5,617 bases of DNA. It comes from an uncultured Oscillospiraceae bacterium. GTDB lineage: Bacteria; Bacillota; Clostridia; Oscillospirales; Ruminococcaceae. The stretch spans positions 1 to 5,617 of the forward strand of contig URGV01000068.1 of the NCBI GenBank assembly GCA_900547455.1. The letters are read 5' to 3'. The notes below the pieces were generated by a model that was given only the letters and a program-made list of their open reading frames with translations, did not search any database and was not told where the DNA came from. This document shows positions 1-5,576 of the stretch, in pieces; the first letter of the stretch is position 1, and every line of letters starts with the position of its first letter. A program made the position numbers and the translations under genes.

Positions 1-20
1 GAGGTTCCTGGCGTATCTTT

Positions 21-103
21 GCCTACTTTCTCTACGCGAGAAAGTAGGCCGGGGCGCCGAGCATGGCAAAGCCATGCTCATGCGGAGCGCCCGCCACTGG
101 GCG
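21..103. repeat. Nested palindrome cluster upstream of ywlG
   Basis: Three inverted repeats lie side by side. The first, at 21-49, has arms GCCTACTTTCTC and GAGAAAGTAGGC around TACGC, giving 12 perfect pairs. The second, at 59-79, has arms GAGCATGGC and GCCATGCTC around a three-base AAA loop. It sits inside an outer pair GGGCGC (52-57) and GCGCCC (87-92). A weaker GCCC/GGGC pair follows at 89-102. No T-run follows the stems on either strand, so they do not look like ordinary terminators. I see no gene in 1-167. The short open frames there have no ribosome site and read through the stems. The architecture resembles the palindromes near the right edge of the window, which suggests dispersed intergenic repeats. 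The stems are directly visible. Calling them a repeat family is inference. Confidence 0.6.
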
Positions 104-167
104 TAGGGACTGCCGTTCCGCAAAGGCTATCAGTAAGGAAAGAAACAAAAAAGAAAGGAGAATCACC

Positions 168-719
168 ATGCAAGTGGAACTGCAAACAATCAAGGAACAG
201 GTAACCCTGGTGGCCAACCGCCTGCTGGAGGTGGCAAACCTGCGCGAAGGCGACGTCTTTGTGCTGGGCTGCAGCTCAAGCGAGATCTGCGGCGGGCAGA
301 TCGGCAAGGCCTCCAGCGCCGAGGTCGGCCAGACAGTCATCGAAGCACTGCTGCCAATCCTGAAGGAAAAGGGCATGTATCTGGCCGTGCAGGGCTGCGA
401 GCACATCAACCGCGCGCTGGTCATCGAGCGGGCGGCGGCGGAAAAGTACGGCTTTGAGATCGTCACCGTCAAGCCCGCGCTGCACGCCGGCGGCGCCTGC
501 TCGGTGGCAGCCTATGAACGGTTTGACGACCCGGTCATGGTCGAGCATGTGGTGGCCAGGGCCGGCATCGATATCGGCGACACCTTCATCGGCCAGCACA
601 TCAAACATGTGCAGATTCCGGTGCGGGTGGGCATCACCGAGATCGGCGGGGCGCACGTCACCTGCGTGCGCAGCCGTCCAAAGCTGATCGGCGGCCCGCG
701 GGCACAGTATCCGGACTAA
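168..719 (+). CDS. ywlG: UPF0340 / DUF436 family protein (YwlG-like, TIGR01440)
   Basis: This encodes a 183-residue protein, the usual length for the UPF0340 family (B. subtilis YwlG is about 180). Its biochemical function is unknown to me and should not be inferred. Family hallmarks in order are GCSSSE at residues 34-39, QGCEHINRA at 75-83 (family form C-C-E-H-L-N-R-A), HAGGAC at 106-111, the [15 protein letters not shown] stretch at 132-146, and the C-terminal [10 protein letters not shown] at 170-179. No signal peptide or membrane segment is visible, so it is probably cytosolic. The ATG at 168 is preceded by AAAGGAG (154-160) with seven bases between, which decides the start. The frame is open back to 63, but that part has no ribosome site and crosses a palindrome. 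A terminator follows closely, so the gene appears to be transcribed separately from recA. I could not pick a convincing promoter in 104-150. Confidence 0.93.
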   Translation: MQVELQTIKEQVTLVANRLLEVANLREGDVFVLGCSSSEICGGQIGKASSAEVGQTVIEALLPILKEKGMYLAVQGCEHINRALVIERAAAEKYGFEIVTVKPALHAGGACSVAAYERFDDPVMVEHVVARAGIDIGDTFIGQHIKHVQIPVRVGITEIGGAHVTCVRSRPKLIGGPRAQYPD

Positions 720-735
720 TTTTTGTTGCTTGATA

Positions 736-775
736 GGGAAGGCTCTCCCCCTGCGGGAGGGCCTTCCTGCATTTT
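736..775 (+). terminator. Rho-independent terminator after ywlG
   Basis: The arms GGAAGGCTCTCCC (737-749) and GGGAGGGCCTTCC (755-767) form 13 pairs, one of them a T-G wobble, around the loop CCTGC. The trailing tract TGCATTTT (768-775) is a short, interrupted T-run, so termination may be incomplete. The stem starts 17 bases after the ywlG stop codon, as expected for that gene's terminator. Confidence 0.8.
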
Positions 776-785
776 GGGAAAAGCC

Positions 786-810
786 GGGCTGCAAGCTAGG
801 CGCTTGCCCC
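786..810. repeat. Small stem-loop in the ywlG-recA gap
   Basis: GCAAGC (791-796) and GCTTGC (802-807) pair around TAGGC. The flanking GGG (786-788) and CCC (808-810) extend the stem across a two-base bulge. There is no T-run after it. It lies between the ywlG terminator and the recA promoter, so it would not be in the recA transcript. Its function is unknown, and it may be another of the intergenic palindromes seen at both ends of the window. Confidence 0.35.
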
Positions 811-834
811 GCCAAAGAAGCTGCCGTGGACTGC

Positions 835-863
835 TTGCCTTTTTGGGGGCGATGTAATATAAT
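835..863 (+). promoter_or_regulatory. Sigma-A-type promoter for recA operon
   Basis: The -35 hexamer TTGCCT (835-840; four of six match TTGACA) is followed by a 17-base spacer and a perfect TATAAT -10 (858-863). Transcription would start near 870, giving a 5' leader of about 78 bases before the recA ATG. The leader is AT-rich and has a strong ribosome site, AAGGAGG (936-942). No canonical LexA box (GAAC-N4-GTTC) overlaps the promoter. A weak match further downstream is discussed in the findings. Confidence 0.82.
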
Positions 864-947
864 GAAAGGAAGAAAATGATACGGCAGATGTATTGTTTTT
901 GTTGTGATGTAGAATATCCATTCAGGTTTTGATACAAGGAGGAAAAT

Positions 948-2117
948 ATGGCAGAATCCGAAAAAGAAAAGGCCCTGCAAACGGCGCTGGCACAGATCGA
1001 AAAGCAGTTTGGCAAGGGCGCAGTCATGAAGCTGGGACAGAACTCCTCGCTCAACGTCGAGGCCATCCCGACCGGTTCTCTCTCGCTGGACATCGCGCTG
1101 GGCATCGGCGGCGTCCCGCGGGGAAGAATCGTCGAGATCTACGGCCCGGAAAGTTCCGGTAAAACCACCGTTGCCCTGCACATCGTGGCCGAAGCCCAGA
1201 AGATGGGCGGCGAAGCGGTGTTCATCGACGTCGAGCACGCGCTGGACCCGGTCTATGCGCAGGCGCTGGGCGTCGATATCGACTCGCTTTTGGTTTCCCA
1301 GCCGGACACCGGCGAGCAGGCGCTGGAAATCTGTGAGGCGCTGGTGCGCTCCGGCGCCATCGACGTGGTCGTTGTCGACTCGGTCGCCGCGATGACCACC
1401 AAGGCCGAGATCGAGGGCGAGATGGGCGATTCGTTTGTCGGCCTGCAGGCAAGGCTGATGTCCCAGGCGCTGCGCAAACTGACCGGCGCCATCTCCAAAT
1501 CCAACGCCGTCTGCATCTTTATCAACCAGCTGCGTGAGAAGATCGGCGTCATGTACGGCAATCCGGAGACCACCCCCGGCGGCCGCGCGCTCAAGTTCTA
1601 CTCCTCTGTCCGTCTGGACGTGCGCAAAAAGGACCCGATCAAGGAGGGCGGCGAGATCATCGGCAACCTCACCCGGGTCAAGGTGGTCAAGAACAAGGTC
1701 GCCCCGCCGTTCCGCGAGGCGGAATTTGACATCATGTACGGCGAAGGCATCTCCCGCGAGGGTGAGATCATCGACCTTGCCGTCAAACTGGACATCATCA
1801 AAAAGTCCGGCTCCTGGTACAGCTATGAGGGCAACCGCATCGGCCAGGGCCGCGACAAGGTAAAACAGTACTTAAAGGAAAATCCGGATGTCCGCGAGCA
1901 GATTGCCAAGCAGGTGATGGACCAGAAGGACCAGCTGCTGGCTCCATCCAAGGCAAAGAAGAAGGAGGACGTGGCCGATAAACCGGCAGCCTCCCAGCCG
2001 GAGGAAACGGTCGTTCCGATGCGGGAGGAGAGCAGCTCCATCCCTGACCTGGACGAGGACTTTGGCTCGCAGAAATCCTCCTCCAGCCTGATCGACATCG
2101 AGGCGGACGATAAATAA
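948..2117 (+). CDS. recA: RecA recombinase
   Basis: RecA forms ATP-dependent filaments on single-stranded DNA. It drives homologous strand exchange and triggers LexA self-cleavage in the SOS response. The protein has 389 residues, somewhat longer than the usual ~350, because of its tail. Visible elements are an N-terminal helix region (1-35), Walker A GPESSGKT (66-73, with the nucleotide-binding lysine at 72), the catalytic glutamate E96 in [11 protein letters not shown], and Walker B VVVVD (140-144). The DNA-binding L2 region with [16 protein letters not shown] follows near 205-220. From about residue 335 there is a charged, Lys/Glu/Asp/Ser-rich tail ending IDIEADDK. Acidic C-terminal tails restrain RecA activity in characterised homologues. 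The start is fixed by AAGGAGG five bases upstream of the ATG. The stop TAA shares its last base with the recX ATG, implying translational coupling with its own modulator. All catalytic residues are present and nothing suggests a defect. Confidence 0.99.
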   Translation: MAESEKEKALQTALAQIEKQFGKGAVMKLGQNSSLNVEAIPTGSLSLDIALGIGGVPRGRIVEIYGPESSGKTTVALHIVAEAQKMGGEAVFIDVEHALDPVYAQALGVDIDSLLVSQPDTGEQALEICEALVRSGAIDVVVVDSVAAMTTKAEIEGEMGDSFVGLQARLMSQALRKLTGAISKSNAVCIFINQLREKIGVMYGNPETTPGGRALKFYSSVRLDVRKKDPIKEGGEIIGNLTRVKVVKNKVAPPFREAEFDIMYGEGISREGEIIDLAVKLDIIKKSGSWYSYEGNRIGQGRDKVKQYLKENPDVREQIAKQVMDQKDQLLAPSKAKKKEDVADKPAASQPEETVVPMREESSSIPDLDEDFGSQKSSSSLIDIEADDK

Positions 2118-2962
2118 TGGAGGAACATCCACAGAGGGTGCGCCAGATCACCGCGCTCAAGGAGACCAAACGAGGTCGGATGGCGGTCTTTTTTGACGGG
2201 GAGTTTGACTTTTCGGTCGACGACGAGACGCTGCTGCGCCACGACCTGAAGGTGGGCAAGCGGCTGGACGAGCGGGCCTATGAGCAGCTGCGGGAGCAGA
2301 CCCAGTACCAGAAGGCCAAGGAGAAGGCCTTTTCGCTGCTCTCCCGCCGCTCCTACGCGGGCGCGCAGCTGCGGCAAAAGCTGGAGGAAGATTTTTCCCC
2401 CGACTGCATCGACCGGGTGATGGAGCGCTGCGCCGATCTGGGGCTGATCGACGACCTGGACTATGCCCAGCGCGCCGCCAAGGACCTTGTCCACCTCAAA
2501 CATTACAGCCTCAGCCGCGTACGGCAGGAGCTTGCACACAGAGGCATTGGACAAAATGAAATTGAGGATGCGTTGGAGCTGTTTGCAGGCTACGACGAGC
2601 GGCAGGCCCTGCGGCAGCTGTTGGAAAAAAAGTACGCTGCTTCCCTGCGCGAGGAGAAGGGCCGCCGCCGCGCCTTTTCGGCGCTGGTGCGTCTGGGGTA
2701 CGACCCCGGGGAAATCCGCGGGGAGATGGAAGGGCTGCGCGCCGAATTTTCCGATGAGGAGCAGGAGGAACAAGCGCCATCTCTCAAACCGGTGCAGCTC
2801 CCGCCGCTGCGGCAGCTGCTGGAAAAGAAGTACGGCTCGGTTTTGGACGACCCCAAGGGGCAGGCGCGCGCCATCCGGGGGCTGATGCGCAGGGGCTACC
2901 CTTATGGGGAGATCCGGCGGGAGATCGAGGCGCTGCAGCAGGAACGGGAGACCGAAGAATGA
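2117..2962 (+). CDS. recX: RecX, regulator of RecA filaments
   Basis: RecX binds RecA filaments and limits or remodels them. Its position one base into recA is the classic arrangement. The 281-residue protein is much longer than E. coli RecX (about 166) and near the longer Bacillus form. It opens with a Firmicute-type N-terminal extension (about residues 8-60, with ITALKETKRGRMAVFFDGEF and FSVDDETLL). Helical RecX modules follow at about 66-108 (SRRSYAGAQLRQKLEE), 110-155 (DDLDYAQRAAKDL) and 160-207, with an extra copy at 226-275. The last two modules are near duplicates, both opening LRQLLEKKY and closing with GEIR-x-E-x-E-x-L. Between them is an acidic, low-complexity linker (EEQEEQAPSL). 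The ATG at 2117 has only a weak upstream GAGG (2100-2103), so initiation probably depends on ribosomes finishing recA. An in-frame GTG at 2138 is a less likely alternative start. A 42-base gap separates it from rimO. Confidence 0.95.
   Translation: MEEHPQRVRQITALKETKRGRMAVFFDGEFDFSVDDETLLRHDLKVGKRLDERAYEQLREQTQYQKAKEKAFSLLSRRSYAGAQLRQKLEEDFSPDCIDRVMERCADLGLIDDLDYAQRAAKDLVHLKHYSLSRVRQELAHRGIGQNEIEDALELFAGYDERQALRQLLEKKYAASLREEKGRRRAFSALVRLGYDPGEIRGEMEGLRAEFSDEEQEEQAPSLKPVQLPPLRQLLEKKYGSVLDDPKGQARAIRGLMRRGYPYGEIRREIEALQQERETEE
2609..2935 (+). repeat. Internal duplication of the C-terminal RecX module
   Basis: Two 43-residue units are encoded at 2609-2737 (residues 165-207) and 2807-2935 (residues 231-273). 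By hand alignment 25 of 43 residues are identical without gaps. Shared elements are LRQLLEKKY at the start, the K-G pair in the middle, the G-Y pair, and GEIR-x-E-x-E-x-L at the end. The DNA at the start of each unit is nearly identical (cggcagctgNtggaaaaNaagtacg pattern). RecX proteins are built from tandem three-helix units, so this reads as a duplicated unit and not an artefact. Confidence 0.85.
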
Positions 2963-3004
2963 CGGGAAAATGGGTTTATCCGATAAAATAGGAAGGAAGA
3001 AACT

Positions 3005-4339
3005 ATGGCAATCAAAGTAGGAATGGTGTCGCTGGGATGCTCCAAAAACCAGGTCGACGCCGAGATTTTACTGGCGCTGATGCTGGAAAACGGCTGTGAA
3101 ATCTGTGCCGACCCGCAGCAGTGCGATGTGGTCATCATCAACACCTGCGGCTTTATCGAGGACGCAAAGAAGGAGTCGATCGAGACCATCTTCGAGTTTG
3201 CTCAGCTCAAAAACGAGGGCCAGGTCAAGGTGCTGGTGGTCACCGGCTGTCTGGCCGAACGGTATCAGGACCAGCTGGTCAGCGAGATTCCGGAGGCGGA
3301 TGTGGTGCTGGGCATCGGCAAAAACACCGAGATCGCCAAGGCGGTCAAGGAGGCGCTGGACGGACACCGGGTGTCGGCGTTCGGCGACAAGGCCGACCTG
3401 CCGCTCAACGGCGACCGCGTTTTGAGCACCGAGAAATATTCGGCCTACCTTAAAATTGCGGAGGGCTGCGACAACCGCTGCAGCTTCTGCGCGATTCCCT
3501 TAATCCGCGGCGGCTACCGCTCCCGCCGGATGGAGGACATCCTGGAGGAAGCCAGAGGCCTTGCGGAAAGCGGCGTCAAGGAGCTGAACCTGGTGGCGCA
3601 GGATACCACCAAATATGGCCAGGACCTGTACGGCGAGTACTCGCTGGATAAGCTGCTGACCGAGCTGTGCAAGATCGACGGCTTCCACTGGATCCGGGTG
3701 CTGTACGGCTATCCGGACCGGGTGACCGACGGCCTGCTGGAGGTCATGGCGCGGGAGCCGAAGGTGGTCAAATACATCGACTTGCCCCTGCAGCACGCCA
3801 GCGGCAGGGTGCTCAAGGATATGAACCGCAAGGGAGACTTTGACTCGCTGTGCGCGTTGATGCAAAAAATTCGCGACAAGGTGCCGGGCGTGGTGCTGCG
3901 CACCACCCTGATTGCCGGTTTCCCCGGCGAGACCGAGGAGGACTTTGAGCAGCTGTGCGAGTTTGTGCGCACCGTGCGCTTTGAGCGGCTGGGCTGCTTT
4001 GCCTATTCGCAGGAGGAGGACACCCCTGCCGGCGAGCGGGAGGACCAGCTCGACCCCGAGCTGCGGATGCACCGCGCCGACCTGATTATGGAGGAGCAGA
4101 TGGATATCGCCTTCGAAAAAGGCAGGGAGCTCATCGGTCAGAAGATGGAGGTGCTGGTGGAGGGCTACGACGAGGACCAGCAGATGTACTACGGCAGAAG
4201 CTACATGGACGCGCCGGACATCGATACCCGCGTCAGCTTCCTCACCGAGCGCGAGGAGGTAAGGCCGGGCGAGTTTATCTGGGTCGAGGTGCTCGACTCG
4301 GTCGGCTACGACCTGGTTGGCCGGGAGATTCTGGCCTAA
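3005..4339 (+). CDS. rimO: Ribosomal protein S12 methylthiotransferase RimO
   Basis: RimO is a radical-SAM enzyme that adds a methylthio group to the beta-carbon of a conserved aspartate in ribosomal protein S12. It uses two 4Fe-4S clusters. The protein has 444 residues, the normal family length. The N-terminal MTTase domain (about 3-120) carries the auxiliary cluster cysteines C12 (SLGCSKNQVDAE), C48 (NTCGFI) and C82 (TGCLAERY). The radical-SAM core has the C-x3-C-x2-C motif at C155, C159 and C162 (EGCDNRCSFC), YIDLPLQHAS (257-266), and GFPGET (305-310). A TRAM RNA-binding-type domain occupies about 375-444. FAYSQEEDTPA (332-342) fits RimO better than its tRNA-modifying relative MiaB, as does the SLGC-S-KN-x-VD start. 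The start ATG follows GGAAGG (2991-2996) with eight bases between. It sits between recX and pgsA on the same strand. A rimO-pgsA pairing is common in Bacillota. Confidence 0.97.
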   Translation: MAIKVGMVSLGCSKNQVDAEILLALMLENGCEICADPQQCDVVIINTCGFIEDAKKESIETIFEFAQLKNEGQVKVLVVTGCLAERYQDQLVSEIPEADVVLGIGKNTEIAKAVKEALDGHRVSAFGDKADLPLNGDRVLSTEKYSAYLKIAEGCDNRCSFCAIPLIRGGYRSRRMEDILEEARGLAESGVKELNLVAQDTTKYGQDLYGEYSLDKLLTELCKIDGFHWIRVLYGYPDRVTDGLLEVMAREPKVVKYIDLPLQHASGRVLKDMNRKGDFDSLCALMQKIRDKVPGVVLRTTLIAGFPGETEEDFEQLCEFVRTVRFERLGCFAYSQEEDTPAGEREDQLDPELRMHRADLIMEEQMDIAFEKGRELIGQKMEVLVEGYDEDQQMYYGRSYMDAPDIDTRVSFLTEREEVRPGEFIWVEVLDSVGYDLVGREILA

Positions 4340-4386
4340 TCGATGCGTTTCCCCCATCATCCTAAAAATGAAAAGAAGGGTTCTCG

Positions 4387-4938
4387 ATGAATTTACCGAA
4401 CAAACTGACCATGCTGCGGATTTTGCTGATTCCGGTGTTCATGGTCTTTGTCGAGCTGGACAGTCTGCCGGGACACATGCTGTGGGCGTTCGCTGTCTTT
4501 GTGGCGGCGTCGCTGACCGATATGATCGACGGCAAGATTGCCAGAAAATATAACCTCATCACCGACTTTGGCAAATTTATGGACCCGCTGGCCGACAAGA
4601 TTCTGGTGACGGCAGCGCTGGTCTACTTCATCCCGCTGGGGCTGGCCCCGGCGTGGGTGGTCATTCTGATCTTGGCGCGGGAGTTTTTGGTGACCTCGCT
4701 GCGGCTGATCGCAGCGGGCAAGAGCATCGTCATCGCCGCCGACCGCTGGGGCAAATATAAGACCGCGACCACCATGGTCTGGATTGCCTACGCGCTGCTG
4801 ATGCAGCATTTCTGGATCGGCGTGCCGGCGGCCTGGGCGCTGCACGTCGCGCTGATGGTGCTGTCGCTGGGATTGACGCTGCTGTCGGGCGCAAACTATC
4901 TGTGGAAGAACCGCGCGCTCATCGCGCAGGCAAAATGA
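4387..4938 (+). CDS. pgsA: CDP-diacylglycerol--glycerol-3-phosphate 3-phosphatidyltransferase
   Basis: PgsA is an inner-membrane enzyme that transfers the phosphatidyl group from CDP-diacylglycerol to glycerol-3-phosphate, the committed step to phosphatidylglycerol. The 183-residue length is typical. The CDP-alcohol phosphotransferase signature is complete: D45, D48-G49, A52-R53, G62, D66 and D70, with spacing D-x2-DG-x2-AR-x8-G-x3-D-x3-D. These aspartates bind the metal and the CDP group. Hydrophobic segments lie at about 9-23, 31-45, 72-86, 89-102, 126-144 and 152-172, consistent with six membrane helices. The N-terminal MNLPNKLTMLRI is characteristic of PgsA, which favours it over other members of the superfamily. 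GAAGGG (4375-4380) lies six bases before the ATG. The gene starts 47 bases after rimO. It has no terminator of its own before the next promoter. Confidence 0.95.
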   Translation: MNLPNKLTMLRILLIPVFMVFVELDSLPGHMLWAFAVFVAASLTDMIDGKIARKYNLITDFGKFMDPLADKILVTAALVYFIPLGLAPAWVVILILAREFLVTSLRLIAAGKSIVIAADRWGKYKTATTMVWIAYALLMQHFWIGVPAAWALHVALMVLSLGLTLLSGANYLWKNRALIAQAK

Positions 4939-4940
4939 GC

Positions 4941-4969
4941 TTGCAATTTATTTTTGAATGTGGTAAACT
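4941..4969 (+). promoter_or_regulatory. Promoter driving the T-box leader
   Basis: TTGCAA (4941-4946), a 17-base spacer, then TAAACT (4964-4969) with TGG directly before it, forming an extended -10 (TGn). The region is sharply AT-rich compared with its surroundings. It begins two bases after the pgsA stop codon, and transcription would begin near 4976, about 20 bases before Stem I of the T-box. The spacing and the AT-rich context make it credible despite an imperfect -10. Confidence 0.65.
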
Positions 4970-4996
4970 TTTAAAAATCGAATCAGCAAAAATGCA

Positions 4997-5236
4997 TTGA
5001 CACAGGAAAAGTAGAGAAGGAAAATCCCCCGACAGAGAGGCCGGGCAAAGGTGAGAGCCGGCTGCGGGTAATTCCTTTTTGAATGCACCTGTCAGCAGGC
5101 CCCCGGAACGTACAGGATCAGTATGGGGGCACGTCCCCCCGCGTTAAGGGGCAAGAGCGATAAATGTTGAAGTGGAACCGCGGAGTAAAGCCGCCTTCAA
5201 CTGCCCAAACGGGCGGTTGGGGGCGGTCCTTTTTTT
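4997..5236 (+). promoter_or_regulatory. T-box riboswitch leader, probably tRNA-Cys specific
   Basis: This RNA binds an uncharged tRNA and then switches off a downstream terminator. Stem I has a basal helix ACAGG (5002-5006) with CCTGT (5088-5092), a loop strand AGTA (5010-5013), and an upper helix GAGAAGGAA (5014-5022) with TTCCTTTTT (5072-5080). Above these come AGAGAGG (5034-5040), GCCGG/CCGGC (5040-5044 and 5058-5062) and GGTGAGAG (5050-5057), which are conserved distal elements. The 3' loop strand reads GAA-TGC-A (5081-5087), the conserved GAA-codon-purine layout, so the specifier is TGC, cysteine. Stem II is GCCCCC (5099-5104) with GGGGGC (5125-5130). A CCCC/GGGG and CGC/GCG pseudoknot-like element lies at 5137-5159. 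The antiterminator is GTTGAAG (5166-5172) with CTTCAAC (5195-5201) and GCGG (5180-5183) with CCGC (5191-5194), with TGGAACC in the bulge (5173-5179). TGGA matches the 3' end of a tRNA with U73, as in tRNA-Cys. The T-box identity is near certain. The amino acid is inferred. Confidence 0.95.
5190..5236 (+). terminator. T-box-controlled intrinsic terminator
   Basis: The arm at 5190-5206 (GCCGCC, TT, CAACTGCCC) pairs with 5211-5227 around AAAC, giving 17 continuous pairs including four G-T wobbles. Seven T residues follow at 5230-5236. CTTCAAC at 5195-5201 is used by both this terminator and the antiterminator helix, so the two structures exclude each other, as the T-box mechanism requires. It is also the first strong terminator after the recA-recX-rimO-pgsA unit. 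Confidence 0.93.
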
Positions 5237-5239
5237 CTT

Positions 5240-5484
5240 GGGGCTGCGCCCCGGGTCGGTACTGAACGATGCGAGGAGGGGCTGCGCCCCATCCTCTGCA
5301 CTCCTCCCCATGAGGAGGGCGCTCCGCCCCTCCAAGGGTGACGGAGTTAGGCTTTGCCTAACTCTCCTCCCCGATGAGAAAGTCACCAAAGAATCTCCCA
5401 GAGGGGGTTCCCCTCTGGGTACTCCCCTTGGGGGGGCATTATCATCCCCCCAGCAACGCAAGCGTTGCTCCCCCCAGAAAGGGG
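5240..5484. repeat. Array of short palindromes, mostly with three-base loops
   Basis: Stem-loops follow one another with little space. GGGGC-TGC-GCCCC occurs at 5240-5252 and again, identically, at 5278-5290, where GAGGA/TCCTC flanks extend it (5273-5296). Then come CTCCTC/GAGGAG (5301-5317), which overlaps a GC-rich stem with loop CTC, and GAGTTAGGC-TTT-GCCTAACTC (5344-5364). These are followed by CCCAGAGGGG-GTT-CCCCTCTGGG (5397-5419), a G6/C6 pair around CATTATCAT (5431-5451), AGCAACGC-AA-GCGTTGCT (5452-5469) and CCCC-AGAAA-GGGG (5472-5484). None has a proper T-run. Open frames crossing the area have no ribosome site and translate the palindromes, so I do not accept them as genes. The array sits between the T-box terminator and whatever gene it controls. 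It is probably a cluster of dispersed intergenic repeats, but copy number elsewhere cannot be seen from here. Confidence 0.7.
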
Positions 5485-5576
5485 TGCCACCCTATGCAGC
5501 TAAACTTCCCTGAGGATGCCGCAGACTCTTTACCTCCGCAACCAATACCGCTAGGGCAGAAAGCCGGGGGATCAAA
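5485..5576. other. Unassigned stretch, nothing recognised
   Basis: I find no ribosome site followed by a sustained frame, no convincing promoter pair, no tRNA and no T-box remnant here. Base composition is more balanced than in the palindrome array before it. It could be the tail of a repeat element, or leader sequence leading to a gene beyond the window. Confidence 0.4.

Noticed and set aside
276..1238. Long minus-strand open frame opposite ywlG and the recA start
   Set aside because: It spans two well-supported + strand genes and the recA promoter, matches no family I recognise, and is the kind of antisense opening that GC-rich codon bias creates.
1823..2773. Long minus-strand open frame opposite recA/recX
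   Set aside because: It is wholly antisense to recA and recX, whose motifs are intact, with no ribosome site or recognisable domain.
2975..2987. Short palindrome TTTATC-C-GATAAA between recX and rimO
   Set aside because: Six pairs with a one-base centre cannot form a stable hairpin, and there is no T-run. It could be an operator, but nothing else supports that.
2961..2989. Possible promoter ahead of rimO (TAAAAT at 2984-2989)
   Set aside because: The required -35 position reads GACGGG, which is not a sigma-A element. Co-transcription from recA is simpler.
3500..4360. Minus-strand open frame opposite rimO
   Set aside because: It is rich in His, Leu, Val and Gln in the way expected from reverse-complement reading of a GC-rich gene, and rimO explains the region fully.
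4997..5025. Perfect -35 hexamer TTGACA at 4997-5002 with GAAAAT 17 bases later
   Set aside because: The -10 lacks its first T, and the hexamer is part of conserved T-box Stem I sequence. The 4941-4969 promoter places the start correctly before Stem I.
5240..5484. CRISPR array or tandem repeat
   Set aside because: The stems differ in sequence and spacing. There is no constant repeat unit alternating with spacers.
5172..5513. Open frames on both strands over the T-box terminator and palindromes (also 5144-5461 on the minus strand)
   Set aside because: They begin inside the antiterminator or end in it, translate palindromes into low-complexity protein, and have no ribosome site.
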